DNA from: Pedobacter nutrimenti
GTDB lineage: Bacteria > Bacteroidota > Bacteroidia > Sphingobacteriales > Sphingobacteriaceae
Direction: 5' to 3'
Assembly: GCF_003208655.1 (NCBI RefSeq)
Contig: NZ_QKLU01000004.1
Span: 1 to 64,000, forward strand
DNA length: 64,000 nt
Numbering within the stretch: position 1 is the first letter of the stretch; every line of letters starts with the position of its first letter. The notes under the pieces were generated by a model. That model saw only the letters and a list, made by a program, of their open reading frames with translations, was not told the DNA's origin and made no database searches. The translations under genes were made by a program, and so were the position numbers. This document shows positions 45,647-55,256 of this stretch, piece by piece.

Positions 45647-46666
45647 ATGTCCAGCCTTAGCACAGAAAAAATAATTATTGCATTCAAAAAACTTGGCACC
45701 TGGCTAGGTCGGCCTGAAGGAAAATTTAAAACTCTCATGGAATCCTGTTCTGCCACAAATGCCTGGTTCACATCTGCAGAGGTAGAAAGAGCGGTCGCTT
45801 CACTACATTTTATGTTAAATGAAAAGGACCTGGAAAAATGGTTTGAAGGAATTAAACTGAGCCCTGTTCCAAAAACAATTGGTCTGATTCTAGCTGGAAA
45901 TATTCCAATGGTGGGTTTTCACGATGTCCTGTCCGTACTGGCCACCGGCCATAAAGCCCTCATCAAATTATCCTCTTCGGACGACAAGCTGCTGCCCGCC
46001 CTGCTGGAAGAATTGATTGCCATAGAACCTTTGTTTGCTGAAAAAATAATTTACGCCGAACGGTTAAAAGATTTTGATGCCGTTATTGCGACCGGGAGCA
46101 ACAATACTTCCAGATACTTTGACTATTATTTTGGAAAAGTACCCAACATCATCCGTAGAAACCGCAACAGTGTAGCGGTACTCACCGGATCTGAAGATCC
46201 AAAAGACATCCAGGCCCTTGGCCATGACCTTTTTGATTATTTTGGTCTGGGCTGCAGAAATGTCTCCAAAATCTATTTACCCCAGGATTATGAGATTAAA
46301 AATTTCTTTGAGCCCCTGGAAAGTTTCCAGCCCATCATTAACCATTTTAAATACAATAACAATTACGATTACAATAAGTCTATTTATCTGGTTAATTCGG
46401 CAAAACATTTTGACAATGGTTTTTTACTGATGAAGGAAGATGTTTCATTGAGCTCTCCCCTGGCTGTGGTTTATTATGAACATTACCGAGACCTGGCAGA
46501 GGTAGAAGAAAAACTCCGGACAGAAGAAAACAATATACAATGTGTGATTAGCCTGGCAAATTTAAACCTCGACACAACTATACTTGAATTTGGACAGAGT
46601 CAATATCCAAGGTTATGGGATTATGCAGACAATGTAGACACGATCGCCTTTTTGAACAAGATTTAG
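45647..46666 (+). CDS. LuxC-like acyl-CoA reductase
   Basis: 339 residues. It has the LuxC fold: LILAGNIPMVGFHDVLSVLATGHKALIKLSSSD and FDAVIATGSNNTSRYFDYYFGKVPNIIRRNRNSVAVL, then GLGCRNVSKIYLP with the catalytic cysteine C205. It reduces acyl-CoA or acyl-enzyme to aldehyde with NADPH. No luxD/luxE partner is seen. In Bacteroidota this pairing with a divergent ferredoxin recurs, but its pathway is not clear. Confidence 0.87.
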   Translation: MSSLSTEKIIIAFKKLGTWLGRPEGKFKTLMESCSATNAWFTSAEVERAVASLHFMLNEKDLEKWFEGIKLSPVPKTIGLILAGNIPMVGFHDVLSVLATGHKALIKLSSSDDKLLPALLEELIAIEPLFAEKIIYAERLKDFDAVIATGSNNTSRYFDYYFGKVPNIIRRNRNSVAVLTGSEDPKDIQALGHDLFDYFGLGCRNVSKIYLPQDYEIKNFFEPLESFQPIINHFKYNNNYDYNKSIYLVNSAKHFDNGFLLMKEDVSLSSPLAVVYYEHYRDLAEVEEKLRTEENNIQCVISLANLNLDTTILEFGQSQYPRLWDYADNVDTIAFLNKI

Positions 46667-46719
46667 ATGCAGGTGCATATGCCCTGATACAATTTTCCAT
46701 TTTTATCATTTTGAAATAC

Positions 46720-46727
46720 TATTTTTG
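46720..46727 (+). promoter_or_regulatory. Consensus -7 box before the small protein and ftsE
   Basis: TATTTTTG, a perfect TAnnTTTG match that ends 4 bp before the ATG at 46732. This would give a leaderless transcript. Confidence 0.4.
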
Positions 46728-46731
46728 AACA

Positions 46732-46935
46732 ATGTATGTTATCAAAGTAAAAGGCATCGCCAAAATTCCGGATTACGTACAATTAAGGGATGAGAAATTC
46801 ACTTTATTGGCATATTTCAGGGTAGACCGGCCGGACAAATCACTTGATAAGCTGGGCCTGGGAGATAAACTGCCTTACATTATGGATATAATCAAAGACC
46901 TGCCCTTTGGGCAGATCGCAAAACTAGATATTTAA
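46732..46935 (+). CDS. Small conserved-looking protein upstream of ftsE
   Basis: 67 residues: MYVIKVKGIAKIPDYVQLRD then FTLLAYFRVDRPDKS, LGLGDKLPYIMDIIKDLPFG. No signal or membrane segment. It ends 2 bp before ftsE and is probably co-transcribed with it. Family unknown to me. Confidence 0.75.
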   Translation: MYVIKVKGIAKIPDYVQLRDEKFTLLAYFRVDRPDKSLDKLGLGDKLPYIMDIIKDLPFGQIAKLDI

Positions 46936-46937
46936 GC

Positions 46938-47621
46938 ATGACAGAAAACACAGTTATCAATTTAAAGAATGTAGATGTTTTTCAGCAAAAGCACCTGGTG
47001 CTGTCTAATGTGAATTTAAACATTAACAAGGGTGAGTTTGTATTTTTAATCGGCCAAACCGGTTCGGGAAAAAGCAGTTTACTAAAAATCATTTATGGTG
47101 ACCTCCATATTGGTAATGGCGAAGGACAAATTGCAGGATTTGACCTAAAAAAACTGGCAGAAAAAGAGGTTCCTTATTTAAGACGTAAACTGGGAATTGT
47201 TTTCCAGGATTTTCAGTTGCTGACCGATCGCACGATTGAAAAAAACCTGGAATTTGTTTTAAAATCTACCGGCTGGACAGACCAGAACCTCATTCAGGAA
47301 AGGATTAAGGATGTTCTGGACAAAGTTGGCCTGCGTTCAAAAATCAAAAAAATGCCTCATGAAATTTCCGGAGGTGAGCAGCAAAGGATCGTTATTGCCC
47401 GGGCTTTATTGAATAACCCCGAAATTATCCTTGCTGACGAGCCTACAGGAAACCTGGATCCGGATACTTCGGAAGAAATTGTCATGTTGCTTAAGCAGAT
47501 CAGTCAAAGTGGTACGGCCGTACTGATGGCTACCCATGATTATCACATCATCCGGGCAATGCCTTCAAGGATCATTAAATGTGAAGGTGGTGTCGTTCAT
47601 GAAGACGCCACAATCTCCTGA
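46938..47621 (+). CDS. ftsE: FtsE-like cell-division ABC ATPase
   Basis: 227 residues, the FtsE size. Walker [14 protein letters not shown]-loop [10 protein letters not shown], signature SGGEQQR and Walker [13 protein letters not shown]; the H-loop is ATHD. Together with FtsX it would control cell-wall hydrolases at the septum. No ftsX lies next to it, as is common in Bacteroidota. LolD-like ATPases are an alternative, but no lolCE is present either. Confidence 0.85.
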   Translation: MTENTVINLKNVDVFQQKHLVLSNVNLNINKGEFVFLIGQTGSGKSSLLKIIYGDLHIGNGEGQIAGFDLKKLAEKEVPYLRRKLGIVFQDFQLLTDRTIEKNLEFVLKSTGWTDQNLIQERIKDVLDKVGLRSKIKKMPHEISGGEQQRIVIARALLNNPEIILADEPTGNLDPDTSEEIVMLLKQISQSGTAVLMATHDYHIIRAMPSRIIKCEGGVVHEDATIS

Positions 47622-47645
47622 ATCATCTGACAAAAAAATCATTTT

Positions 47646-47700
47646 TCAGCCATTCTGTTCAGATAGTTAAAGAATAACTGACAGCATGGCTGATTTTTTT
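47646..47700 (+). terminator. Terminator hairpin after ftsE
   Basis: TCAGCCAT (47646-47653) pairs with ATGGCTGA (47686-47693), with inner CTGT/ACAG pairs, and a run of T follows. It lies between the ftsE stop and grpE. Confidence 0.7.
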
Positions 47701-47745
47701 CATTGGCAAAACTTTTGAGTTTACCACCAAAAATTCTACTATACC

Positions 47746-48330
47746 ATGTTTAGCAAGAAGAAGAATAACGATAACGAAAATCCAAGTGCAGATAAAACTG
47801 CTGAGCAGCCGTTAAATAACGAACTGCCCAACGAAGAAAACCAGGCTGCTGAACCTGAAATTGCAGAACCAGCAGCATTGACAGCTGAAGAAAAACTGGA
47901 GCAGGAAAATACCGCTCTGAATGATAAATACCTGCGCCTGTTTGCTGAATTTGATAATTTTAAAAGAAGGACTCAAAAAGAGCGTGTAGAACTTTTACAA
48001 ACGGCAGGCAAGGATGTCATTATTTCTTTACTGCCTGTTCTGGATGATTTTGACCGTGCAAACAAAGCTATGGAAAATGCGACCGATGTAGCCTCAATTA
48101 GTGAAGGTGTACAACTGGTCCACCATAAGTTAAAAAATATACTGGCTCAAAAAGGCCTGAAAGAAATGGAAAGCAACAGTGCTCCTTTTGATACAGACCT
48201 TCATGAAGCCATCACTAAAATCCCTGCTCCTAATGATGAGCTTAAAGGAAAAGTTATAGATGTATTAGAAAAAGGTTACACCTTAAATGACAAAGTGATC
48301 CGCTTTGCCAAAGTTGTAGTGGGTAGTTAA
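47746..48330 (+). CDS. grpE: Nucleotide-exchange factor GrpE
   Basis: 194 residues. The N-terminal tail is acidic and disordered (about 1-50), then a long helix ([30 protein letters not shown]) and the C-terminal beta head ([42 protein letters not shown]). It frees ADP from DnaK. It is followed by dnaJ with 4 bp between. Confidence 0.95.
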   Translation: MFSKKKNNDNENPSADKTAEQPLNNELPNEENQAAEPEIAEPAALTAEEKLEQENTALNDKYLRLFAEFDNFKRRTQKERVELLQTAGKDVIISLLPVLDDFDRANKAMENATDVASISEGVQLVHHKLKNILAQKGLKEMESNSAPFDTDLHEAITKIPAPNDELKGKVIDVLEKGYTLNDKVIRFAKVVVGS

Positions 48331-48334
48331 TATT

Positions 48335-49498
48335 ATGAGCAAAAGAGATTATTATGATGTGCTGGGGGTGAGTAAAAACACCTCTGTCGAAGAGATAAAG
48401 AAAGCTTACCGTAAGCTTGCTATTAAATATCACCCGGATAAAAATCCGGATGATAAGGCTGCTGAAGAAAAATTCAAAGAGGCAGCAGAGGCTTACGAAG
48501 TTTTAAGTAATCCAGAGAAAAGACAGCGTTATGACCATTATGGTCATGCCGGTGTGGGAGGTGCATCAGGCGGCGGTTATGGCGGCGGCGGCATGAACAT
48601 GGAGGACATCTTCAGTCAGTTTGGAGACATCTTTGGTGGCGGCGGCGGCAGTCCTTTCGAAAGTTTTTTCGGTGGCGGCGGTCAATCCAGAAGTGGCAGA
48701 CGTGTCGCTAAAGGTTCTAATCTTAGAATTAAAGTAAAACTCACCCTGGAAGAAATTGCCAATGGTGCAGAGAAAAAAATAAAGGTCAACAAACAGATTA
48801 CCTGTAAAACCTGTGATGGTTCAGGCGCAAAAGACCGTTCGTCGATCAGCACCTGTAAAACCTGCGGAGGAAGTGGTTCTGTCAGAAGAGTAACCAACAC
48901 CATTCTGGGCCAGATGCAAACCACCTCTACCTGCCCTACCTGTAACGGATCGGGATCGCAGATCACTTCAAAATGCAACGCTTGTCATGGGGAAGGTACC
49001 GTACGTGGTGAGGAAACCATCACCATTAACATTCCTGCAGGTGTAAGCGACGGCATGCAGCTGAGCATGAGCGGAAAAGGTAATGCTGCCCCTAATGGTG
49101 GTATTCCGGGAGATTTGATCATTCTGATCGAGGAGCTTCCTCATGAGACCTTAAAACGCGAAGGCAATAATGTAGTGTATGATCTTCACGTAAGCATTAT
49201 TGATGCTGCCCTGGGTTATAGCGCTGAAGTACCAACAATTGATGGGAAAGCTAAAATCAAAATTGAACCTGGTACCCAGAGTGGAAAATTATTACGCCTA
49301 AAAGGCAAAGGCATTCCTGAAATCAATTCTTACCACCGTGGAGATGAGATCATTCATGTAAACATCTGGACGCCGAAAGCATTAAGCAGTGAAGAAAGAA
49401 TGCTGCTGGAGCGTTTAAGGGAATCGCCTAATTTTAAACCTCAGCCAGGTAAAAATGACAAAAGCTTCTTTGAGAAGATGAAAGAATATTTTGAATAA
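48335..49498 (+). CDS. dnaJ: Chaperone DnaJ
   Basis: 387 residues. J domain with HPD at about 33-35 (KYHPDKNPD), a G/F linker rich in GGG, four zinc motifs ([32 protein letters not shown]) and the C-terminal client-binding domains. It is the co-chaperone of DnaK, in an operon with grpE. No dnaK or HrcA gene or CIRCE element was seen here. Confidence 0.97.
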   Translation: MSKRDYYDVLGVSKNTSVEEIKKAYRKLAIKYHPDKNPDDKAAEEKFKEAAEAYEVLSNPEKRQRYDHYGHAGVGGASGGGYGGGGMNMEDIFSQFGDIFGGGGGSPFESFFGGGGQSRSGRRVAKGSNLRIKVKLTLEEIANGAEKKIKVNKQITCKTCDGSGAKDRSSISTCKTCGGSGSVRRVTNTILGQMQTTSTCPTCNGSGSQITSKCNACHGEGTVRGEETITINIPAGVSDGMQLSMSGKGNAAPNGGIPGDLIILIEELPHETLKREGNNVVYDLHVSIIDAALGYSAEVPTIDGKAKIKIEPGTQSGKLLRLKGKGIPEINSYHRGDEIIHVNIWTPKALSSEERMLLERLRESPNFKPQPGKNDKSFFEKMKEYFE

Positions 49499-49515
49499 CA
49501 ATTTAGTTTTTTTTT

Positions 49516-49544
49516 AAAGCCGCCTTATGGGCGGCTTTTTTTTT
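49516..49544 (+). terminator. Rho-independent terminator after dnaJ
   Basis: GCCGCC and GGCGGC arms around a TTATG loop, flanked by AAA and a 10-T tract, 17 bp after the stop. Confidence 0.92.
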
Positions 49545-49697
49545 ACCACAAACAATTGTTTTGTAATACCTTAGCTACAAAAGCATCTTTATTTCCAAAA
49601 AAACTGTAACGTTATTTCATTTTGTGATACTAATGAAGAACTTGTTGGAGTGAACAATTAAAAACAAGCACTAAAAAACCAAACATTTAAAATCAAC

Positions 49698-50603
49698 ATG
49701 CTCAGCGTAAAAAACATTGTAAAACAGTATGCCACACACCGTGCCCTGGATGATGTAAGCCTGGAAATAGAACAAGGCAAGATTTTCGGACTTCTTGGAC
49801 CCAATGGTGCAGGCAAAACTTCTCTCATCAGGATCATTACTCAAATCACAGCCCCTGACAGCGGAGAAGTTATTTTTAACGGGCAACGCCTGAATTCTGA
49901 TCACATCTCACAAATCGGTTATCTGCCTGAAGAACGTGGTCTCTATAAAAAAATGGAAATCGGTGAACAGGTCATGTATCTGGCCAAATTAAAAGGTCTG
50001 AGCACTGCAGAAGCAACAAAAAGAATTAAATACTGGTTTGAAAGACTGGAAATGGGCAGTTGGTGGAACAAAAAAGTAGAAGACCTGAGTAAGGGGATGC
50101 AACAAAAAGTGCAGTTTGTGGCCACCGTGCTCCACCAACCAGAACTGATCATTCTGGATGAGCCTTTTTCCGGTTTCGACCCAGTTAACGCAGACATCAT
50201 TAAAAATGAGATTCTGGAGCTAAACAAGCAAGGCTGTACCTTCATCTTTTCTACGCACCGGATGGAATCCGTAGAAGAATTATGCGACCAGATTGCCTTG
50301 ATACATAAATCCAAAAAGATCCTTGACGGGTCGGTGGAAGACATCCGTCACCAGTACAGGAACAATACCTTCTGGTTGGAATACCAAGGGGATTACAACA
50401 CCAGTCAGGCCACTGAACTCTTTCACGTTTTACAAACCGATGAGCATAAAGGCCTTACCCGGATTAAAGTCCAGTTGCAAAACGGGACCACCGCCAATCA
50501 ACTTTTATCTGCCTTATTACCTCATGTGGCCATTCACCGGCTGGATGAAGTGATTCCAACAATGAATGATATTTTTATTGAAAAGGTTAAACAAACGAAC
50601 TAA
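49698..50603 (+). CDS. ABC-2-type exporter ATPase, NatA-like
   Basis: 301 residues. Walker A GPNGAGKTSLI, signature LSKGMQQK and Walker B LILDEPFSGFDP; H-loop STHRM. The C-terminal extension (IRHQYRNNTFWLEYQG) matches NatA- and YhaQ-like ATPases. It is 3 bp before the permease gene. The substrate is not known. Confidence 0.92.
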   Translation: MLSVKNIVKQYATHRALDDVSLEIEQGKIFGLLGPNGAGKTSLIRIITQITAPDSGEVIFNGQRLNSDHISQIGYLPEERGLYKKMEIGEQVMYLAKLKGLSTAEATKRIKYWFERLEMGSWWNKKVEDLSKGMQQKVQFVATVLHQPELIILDEPFSGFDPVNADIIKNEILELNKQGCTFIFSTHRMESVEELCDQIALIHKSKKILDGSVEDIRHQYRNNTFWLEYQGDYNTSQATELFHVLQTDEHKGLTRIKVQLQNGTTANQLLSALLPHVAIHRLDEVIPTMNDIFIEKVKQTN

Positions 50604-50606
50604 GCC

Positions 50607-51938
50607 ATGAACAAAATTTTACTAATCATACAAAGAGAATATTTATCAAGGGTTAAGAAAAAGTCTTTCATTGTAATGACCCTGTTAACCCCTATTATCA
50701 TAGCCGGGTTTTACGGAATTGCTATTTATTTTTCGGTACAGGGCATTACCGGTACAGTGAATAAAATTGCCGTTGTCAATGAAAACAAAACCCTGACCAC
50801 CCAACTGCCCTCCACAAAAAACAGGACTTATGTTTACGTGCCTCAGTCACTCAAAGAGATAAAATCTTCGATTAATAAATCGGGTTATGACTATATTTTG
50901 TATCTGCCCGATTTCAGCATAGATGACCCTAAGGGTATCCAGCTCCTGGGTAGCAAACAAGCCGGTCTGGCACTGAGCAGTAAAATTTCAGATGATATAG
51001 AAGAACTGATTCGCAACCAAAAACTGAAAGCCTCTGGCATAGCGCAGAAAGATCTTGACAAACTGAAAACCTCTGTGGAAATAGACACCAAAAAGATAGC
51101 AGACACAGGTAAGGAAGAAGATTCCAGTGCTGGCGCAAGCACCATTATTGCTTATGTTTCCGGTATCCTGATGTTTATGTTCATTATGCTGTATGGCGTA
51201 CAGGTCATGAGGGGCGTAATCGAAGAAAAAACAAACCGGATCATAGAAGTAATGATTTCTTCTGTAAAACCTTTTCAACTAATGATGGGTAAAATTATTG
51301 GCATTGCCCTGGTTGGCCTAACCCAGTTTATTTTGTGGATTGTATTGACAGCCTCCATTTCTACGGTCGCCATGAAAGCTTTTGTCGGAGATAAAGAAAT
51401 GAAACAAAGTATCCAGGCCACCGAGGTTCAGACTAAAAACATGCCTGGCGCTAAAGTTGCGGCAGCTGGTAACCCGGCTTTTTCCAATATCCAAAAAAGC
51501 CTTACGAACCTGCCTGTTACTAAAATCATTACCGTATTTGTTTTTTTCTTTATTGGCGGCTACTTGTTTTACAGTGCTTTATATGCAGCCATCGGCTCGG
51601 CAGTAGACAATGAAACCGAAACTCAACAGTTTATGATGCCGGTGATGATGCCTTTGCTCTTTGGTTATATTTTGTCCCTAAGTGTGGTCACCAATGATCC
51701 TTATGGCCCCCTTGCTTTCTGGTTATCTGTGATCCCTTTTACTTCTCCGATTGCCATGATGGTCCGTTTACCCTATGGTGTTCCAGACTGGCAACTTGCT
51801 CTTTCTATGGGGCTGATGATCATCGGTTTTATTGGAACGGTATGGATTGCCTCCAGGATCTACAGAGTGGGCATTTTAATGTATGGTAAAAAAGCCAGCT
51901 TTAAGGAAATGATCAAATGGTTTGCTTATAAGAATTAA
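50607..51938 (+). CDS. ABC-2-type exporter permease, NatB-like
   Basis: 443 residues. One membrane helix at about 25-48, a large extracytoplasmic loop of about 130 residues (50-180), then five or six helices. IEEKTNRIIEVMISSVKPFQLMMGKIIGIALVGLTQF is the ABC-2 family signature region. It pairs with the ATPase upstream. Sodium export is only one candidate role. Confidence 0.9.
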   Translation: MNKILLIIQREYLSRVKKKSFIVMTLLTPIIIAGFYGIAIYFSVQGITGTVNKIAVVNENKTLTTQLPSTKNRTYVYVPQSLKEIKSSINKSGYDYILYLPDFSIDDPKGIQLLGSKQAGLALSSKISDDIEELIRNQKLKASGIAQKDLDKLKTSVEIDTKKIADTGKEEDSSAGASTIIAYVSGILMFMFIMLYGVQVMRGVIEEKTNRIIEVMISSVKPFQLMMGKIIGIALVGLTQFILWIVLTASISTVAMKAFVGDKEMKQSIQATEVQTKNMPGAKVAAAGNPAFSNIQKSLTNLPVTKIITVFVFFFIGGYLFYSALYAAIGSAVDNETETQQFMMPVMMPLLFGYILSLSVVTNDPYGPLAFWLSVIPFTSPIAMMVRLPYGVPDWQLALSMGLMIIGFIGTVWIASRIYRVGILMYGKKASFKEMIKWFAYKN

Positions 51939-51946
51939 TATCTTTG
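51939..51946 (+). promoter_or_regulatory. Consensus -7 box before the Ppx/GppA gene
   Basis: TATCTTTG, perfect TAnnTTTG, starting just after the natB stop and ending 15 bp before the ATG at 51962. TTTG at 51921-51924 is a weak -33 with short spacing. Confidence 0.5.
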
Positions 51947-51961
51947 CAGAAAGACAATTTT

Positions 51962-52870
51962 ATGAGAGCAGCAGTAATCGATTTAGGCACCAATACTTTT
52001 CATTTAGTTATTGCGGATCTTTCTGATCAGATCAAAGTTCTCTATAAAACCAACATCCCCGTAAAACTTGGGGAAGGAAGAATTAACGACAATATTATTA
52101 TACCTGAAGCCTTCGAAAGAGGGCTTCAGGCTTTAAAACAGTTTAGCGAACAAATTGACCGCTACCAGATAAAAAAAGTCAAAGCAACAGCTACTTCCGC
52201 AATCAGAAGTGCCTTGAATGGCACCGACTTTGTAAAGGCTGCGAAAGAAAGGTCCGGGATCGATATTGAGGTCATTAGTGGTGACCGGGAAGCAGAATAT
52301 ATATTCAAAGGCGTTCAGGCCAGCGGTGCTGTTCAAAAGATGTCCTTGATTATGGATATAGGTGGTGGGAGCACGGAATTTATTCTGTGCAGCCCGGACG
52401 AGCTTTTCTGGAAAAAAAGTTATAACCTTGGGGCCGCGCGTTTGATGCAGGCTTATTTCAAATCCGACCCCATTTCTAAAAAAGACCAGTCCCTGATCAC
52501 TAAACACCTGGATGCAGAACTTTCCAGCCTGAAAGAGGCCTGTAACAAGTATCAGCCTGAAATTTTAATTGGTTCAGCAGGTGCTTTTGAAACTTTTGCA
52601 ACGATGATCCTTAAAGATCCTTCTGCTGGAACCCGCCCCAGTTGTTCTATTCCCCTGGAAGGCTATAAAAAGCTCTCCAGTCACCTGATCACATCTACTC
52701 ATGCAGAAAGATCCGAAATGGAAGGTTTAATCCCTTTAAGGGTCGATATGATCGTTCTTGCGGTCCTGTTAACCAATTATGTCTTGGATAAAACTGGCTT
52801 AAAGAAAATAGAACTTTCCAGCTACGACCTCAAAATGGGGGTGTTATACCACCTGCTTCAAACTAAATAG
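51962..52870 (+). CDS. Ppx/GppA-family exopolyphosphatase
   Basis: 302 residues from ATG at 51962 (MRAAVIDLGTNTFHLVIAD). ASKHA fold: phosphate loops DLGTNTFHLV and DIGGGSTEFI, plus ATSAIRSALNGTDFV. The short length, without a C-terminal HD domain, is typical of Bacteroidota members. It degrades polyphosphate or pppGpp; which one is not shown by the sequence. The 3' end overlaps maf by 8 bp on the opposite strand. Confidence 0.93.
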   Translation: MRAAVIDLGTNTFHLVIADLSDQIKVLYKTNIPVKLGEGRINDNIIIPEAFERGLQALKQFSEQIDRYQIKKVKATATSAIRSALNGTDFVKAAKERSGIDIEVISGDREAEYIFKGVQASGAVQKMSLIMDIGGGSTEFILCSPDELFWKKSYNLGAARLMQAYFKSDPISKKDQSLITKHLDAELSSLKEACNKYQPEILIGSAGAFETFATMILKDPSAGTRPSCSIPLEGYKKLSSHLITSTHAERSEMEGLIPLRVDMIVLAVLLTNYVLDKTGLKKIELSSYDLKMGVLYHLLQTK

Positions 52871-53432
52871 CAGAAAGTGCCCGGTACAAGCGTTCTGTAG
52901 GCAAGCCCATCACATTGGTATAGGAGCCAATAATTTTTTCAACCGCCACCATTCCAATCCATCCCTGAATACCATAGGAACCTGCTTTATCATAAGGCTC
53001 ATGTTCCTGGATGTAATATCGGATCTGTTCTGTGCTCAGCGGTCTGAAAGAAACCTCGGTTACATCGTAAAAAGACAACATCTTTTCCCCATAAATCAGA
53101 CTTACCCCTGTAAATACTTCATGTGTATTGCCTGAAAGTTTGGTCAGCATATCTTCAGCGTGTGCTGCATTTTCCGGTTTACCCATAATTTCATCCTCAA
53201 AAGCGACAATGGTATCGGCGGTAATCACAATGCTTTGCGCATAGGCACCCAGAAAAGCATCCGCTTTTTTTTCAGCAATATATACTGCAATTTCTGCAGG
53301 GGAAAGACCTTCCGGATAACTTTCATCAGTTTCTTTAAGCACAACCTTAAAATCAAGGTCCATTGCTTTTAACAATTCCTGTCGTCTTGGAGATTTAGAG
53401 GCCAGTATAATTGGCAGACTTTGCTGGTACAT
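52863..53432 (-). CDS. maf: Maf-like nucleoside-triphosphate pyrophosphatase
   Basis: 189 residues. N-terminal IILASKSPRRQELLKAMDLDFKV, then VITADTIVAFEDEIMGKP and HEVFTGVSLI, with EPYDKAGSYGIQG near the C terminus. It hydrolyses dTTP, UTP or modified NTPs. The 3' end overlaps the phosphatase gene by 8 bp. Confidence 0.95.
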   Translation of the reverse strand: MYQQSLPIILASKSPRRQELLKAMDLDFKVVLKETDESYPEGLSPAEIAVYIAEKKADAFLGAYAQSIVITADTIVAFEDEIMGKPENAAHAEDMLTKLSGNTHEVFTGVSLIYGEKMLSFYDVTEVSFRPLSTEQIRYYIQEHEPYDKAGSYGIQGWIGMVAVEKIIGSYTNVMGLPTERLYRALSAI

Positions 53433-53447
53433 ATATTTTTTTTTGCT

Positions 53448-53486
53448 AAAATAATAAAAGCGGCCAGGAGCCGCTTTTATTATTTT
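53448..53486 (-). terminator. Terminator between maf and the Spy-like gene
   Basis: Perfect 17-bp arms centred on AAAAGCGGC and GCCGCTTTT with a 5-base loop. It lies 12 bp after the stop of the gene at 53499 and may act on both strands. Confidence 0.88.
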
Positions 53487-53498
53487 AATTATTGAAGT

Positions 53499-53888
53499 TT
53501 ATTGGTTGCCTCCCCCACCACTTCCTCTTTTTTCCATGGCTTCTTTACGGGCAGCTTTTACAGCTTCATATTGTTTTTTCTGATCATCAGTCAGTACCGC
53601 AGAAATTTTACCATCTGTATCCGCTGTTAAGGCTTCTACTTTAGTTTTCATCGCATCGCGGTCTCCTTTGCTTTCTTCTCTGATTTTGCCCATCTGTGTA
53701 GCCTGATCTGTGAAAATTGCCAGGACTTTGGTTTTCTGATCTTCGTTCAGGTTCAGTTTTTCAGCCAGTCTGTCGGTGTTTCTTTTTGCTCTTTCGGCCG
53801 GATCAGCCATTTTACGGCCGCCATCCTGTGCATTTGCAAATGTGATTACACTAAACAACAATCCGCAGATCATCAATAACTTTTTCAT
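53499..53888 (-). CDS. Periplasmic Spy/CpxP-like or DUF4890-like protein
   Basis: 129 residues from ATG 53888 (MKKLLMICG). Signal peptide with FANA-QD cleavage. The rest is basic, helical, and repeats LNEDQKTKV...LTDDQKKQYEAV, the LTxxQ-type motif of Spy and CpxP-like chaperones. The glycine-rich tail (GSGGGGNQ) is short. A role in periplasmic stress is probable. Confidence 0.75.
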   Translation of the reverse strand: MKKLLMICGLLFSVITFANAQDGGRKMADPAERAKRNTDRLAEKLNLNEDQKTKVLAIFTDQATQMGKIREESKGDRDAMKTKVEALTADTDGKISAVLTDDQKKQYEAVKAARKEAMEKRGSGGGGNQ

Positions 53889-54057
53889 AATTTTCTCTTT
53901 TTTAGGGTTCATTAATCTGATGGGCCCCGGTCATGGGAAAACCACACAGTTTATTTGTTTATGTTTTGTATGGTTTGGAGAAAAAAAAAGCGTAAAGGTT
54001 TAATGACCCTGCGTAATTAATTTGTTGCAAACAAGCAGAATGTAGGCTAAAGTAAAT

Positions 54058-54585
54058 TTATCTTCCGGAATCGGCAGCTGAAGGGTTTTCATCGGACCAT
54101 TTTTCCTGAACCCGCATTACCTTTTCGATCACATCCCGAACGGCACCCTTTCCACCATTTTTTGGGGAAATGTATATAGACAAGGCCTTGATCTCTTCGG
54201 CGGCATCCGCCGGACAAAGGGGTAGGCCAACTCTTTTCATCACTTTATAATCAGGAATGTCGTCACCCATATACAACACAGCAGTTTCTTCTATCTGATG
54301 CTGCTGTAAAAAATCTTCATAGACTTTTACTTTGTCAGAAACTCCCAGATGAATGTGCTGTATACCCAGGCCTTCAAAACGTTTTCGCATTGCAGCACCA
54401 TTACCACCAGAAATAATACAGACATGATAGCCTTTTTTGACGGCAAGCTGAAGTGCATAACCATCTTTAATATTAAAAGTGCGCAAAAACTCGCCATCCT
54501 GAGCAGCGAGGATATCGCCATTGGTCAATACACCGTCGACATCAAAAATCAATGTCGTGATTTCGCTGAGTTTTTGCAGAAACAT
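54058..54585 (-). CDS. kdsC: KdsC-like Kdo-8-phosphate phosphatase (HAD family)
   Basis: 175 residues, the KdsC length with no cap domain. Motifs are FDVDGVLTNGDI (nucleophile D14, acid D16), IISGGNG, K at about 83 and MGDDIPDYKVMK. It frees Kdo from Kdo-8-P for lipopolysaccharide. It starts 2 bp after iscX, an odd pairing. Confidence 0.93.
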   Translation of the reverse strand: MFLQKLSEITTLIFDVDGVLTNGDILAAQDGEFLRTFNIKDGYALQLAVKKGYHVCIISGGNGAAMRKRFEGLGIQHIHLGVSDKVKVYEDFLQQHQIEETAVLYMGDDIPDYKVMKRVGLPLCPADAAEEIKALSIYISPKNGGKGAVRDVIEKVMRVQEKWSDENPSAADSGR

Positions 54586-54587
54586 CT

Positions 54588-54830
54588 TTAATCCTGATTA
54601 TCCCTCCATTCATACACCCAGGCAGACTGGATTTGCTCCAGATGACCTTCATTGCTTTCTTCTCTGGTCCCTTTGAAATTAGGTAGTTCCAGAACCCATT
54701 CCAGCAACTCTGTAAAACGGATGCGGTAAATTTTGGCCTCATTAAATTCAGCACCAAATTTTTCATATAACTCCTGGGCAATGTCTTCGTGATCATTCCA
54801 GTAAATTGGCAGGGCAAATTTATCTTGCAT
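54588..54830 (-). CDS. iscX: IscX/YfhJ-like Fe-S assembly protein
   Basis: 80 residues, slightly longer than IscX (66). PIYWNDHEDIAQELYEKF, then IRFTELLEWVLELPNF and SNEGHLEQIQSAWVYEW match the IscX fold with its acidic iron- and IscS-binding surface. It is downstream of a 2Fe-2S ferredoxin, as in isc operons, but iscRSUA are not here. Confidence 0.88.
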   Translation of the reverse strand: MQDKFALPIYWNDHEDIAQELYEKFGAEFNEAKIYRIRFTELLEWVLELPNFKGTREESNEGHLEQIQSAWVYEWRDNQD

Positions 54831-54853
54831 ATATTTTCTTATTTATAAGGAAC

Positions 54854-55186
54854 TTAGTGACCTAAAAACTCAGACTGATCGGGTATGGTCACTTCTATAT
54901 CACCATCTATGACCACACATTGACAACCCAGTCTCGAGGTAATTTTCGGACGGACGGCCCTGTCAATGAAATCTTCTTCTTTATCAGAAATTTCCTGGAT
55001 ATTGTCCATTCCCTTTGTCACATATACATGGCAGGTGCTGCAGCCGCAAACGCCACCACAATTGTGTTGCAATTCTATTCCATGATCAAGGCAGGCATCC
55101 AGAACCGATTCGCCACCAGTTATAGGAAGTTCAACAGGCGCTTTACCTTCTTCTTCAAAATTTATTCTTAGTTTAAAAATACTCAT
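54854..55186 (-). CDS. fdx: 2Fe-2S ferredoxin, Isc type
   Basis: 110 residues. Cluster ligands C43, C49 and C52 in HNCGGVCGCSTCH, with the fourth in the GCQC near the C terminus. The C-x5-C-x2-C spacing is that of adrenodoxin and isc ferredoxins. It would reduce the IscU assembly complex. It precedes iscX by 23 bp. Confidence 0.93.
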   Translation of the reverse strand: MSIFKLRINFEEEGKAPVELPITGGESVLDACLDHGIELQHNCGGVCGCSTCHVYVTKGMDNIQEISDKEEDFIDRAVRPKITSRLGCQCVVIDGDIEVTIPDQSEFLGH

Positions 55187-55256
55187 AATTTGTTGGCAAA
55201 AATAAGAAGCAAAAACGGCAATTCGGTTAGAAACACCTAATTTTTTAAAGCACTTC

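Noticed and set aside
45571..45771. N-terminal extension of the ferredoxin
   Set aside because: It overlaps the divergent LuxC-like gene and the consensus -7 box; the family starts at MAIKITDEC.
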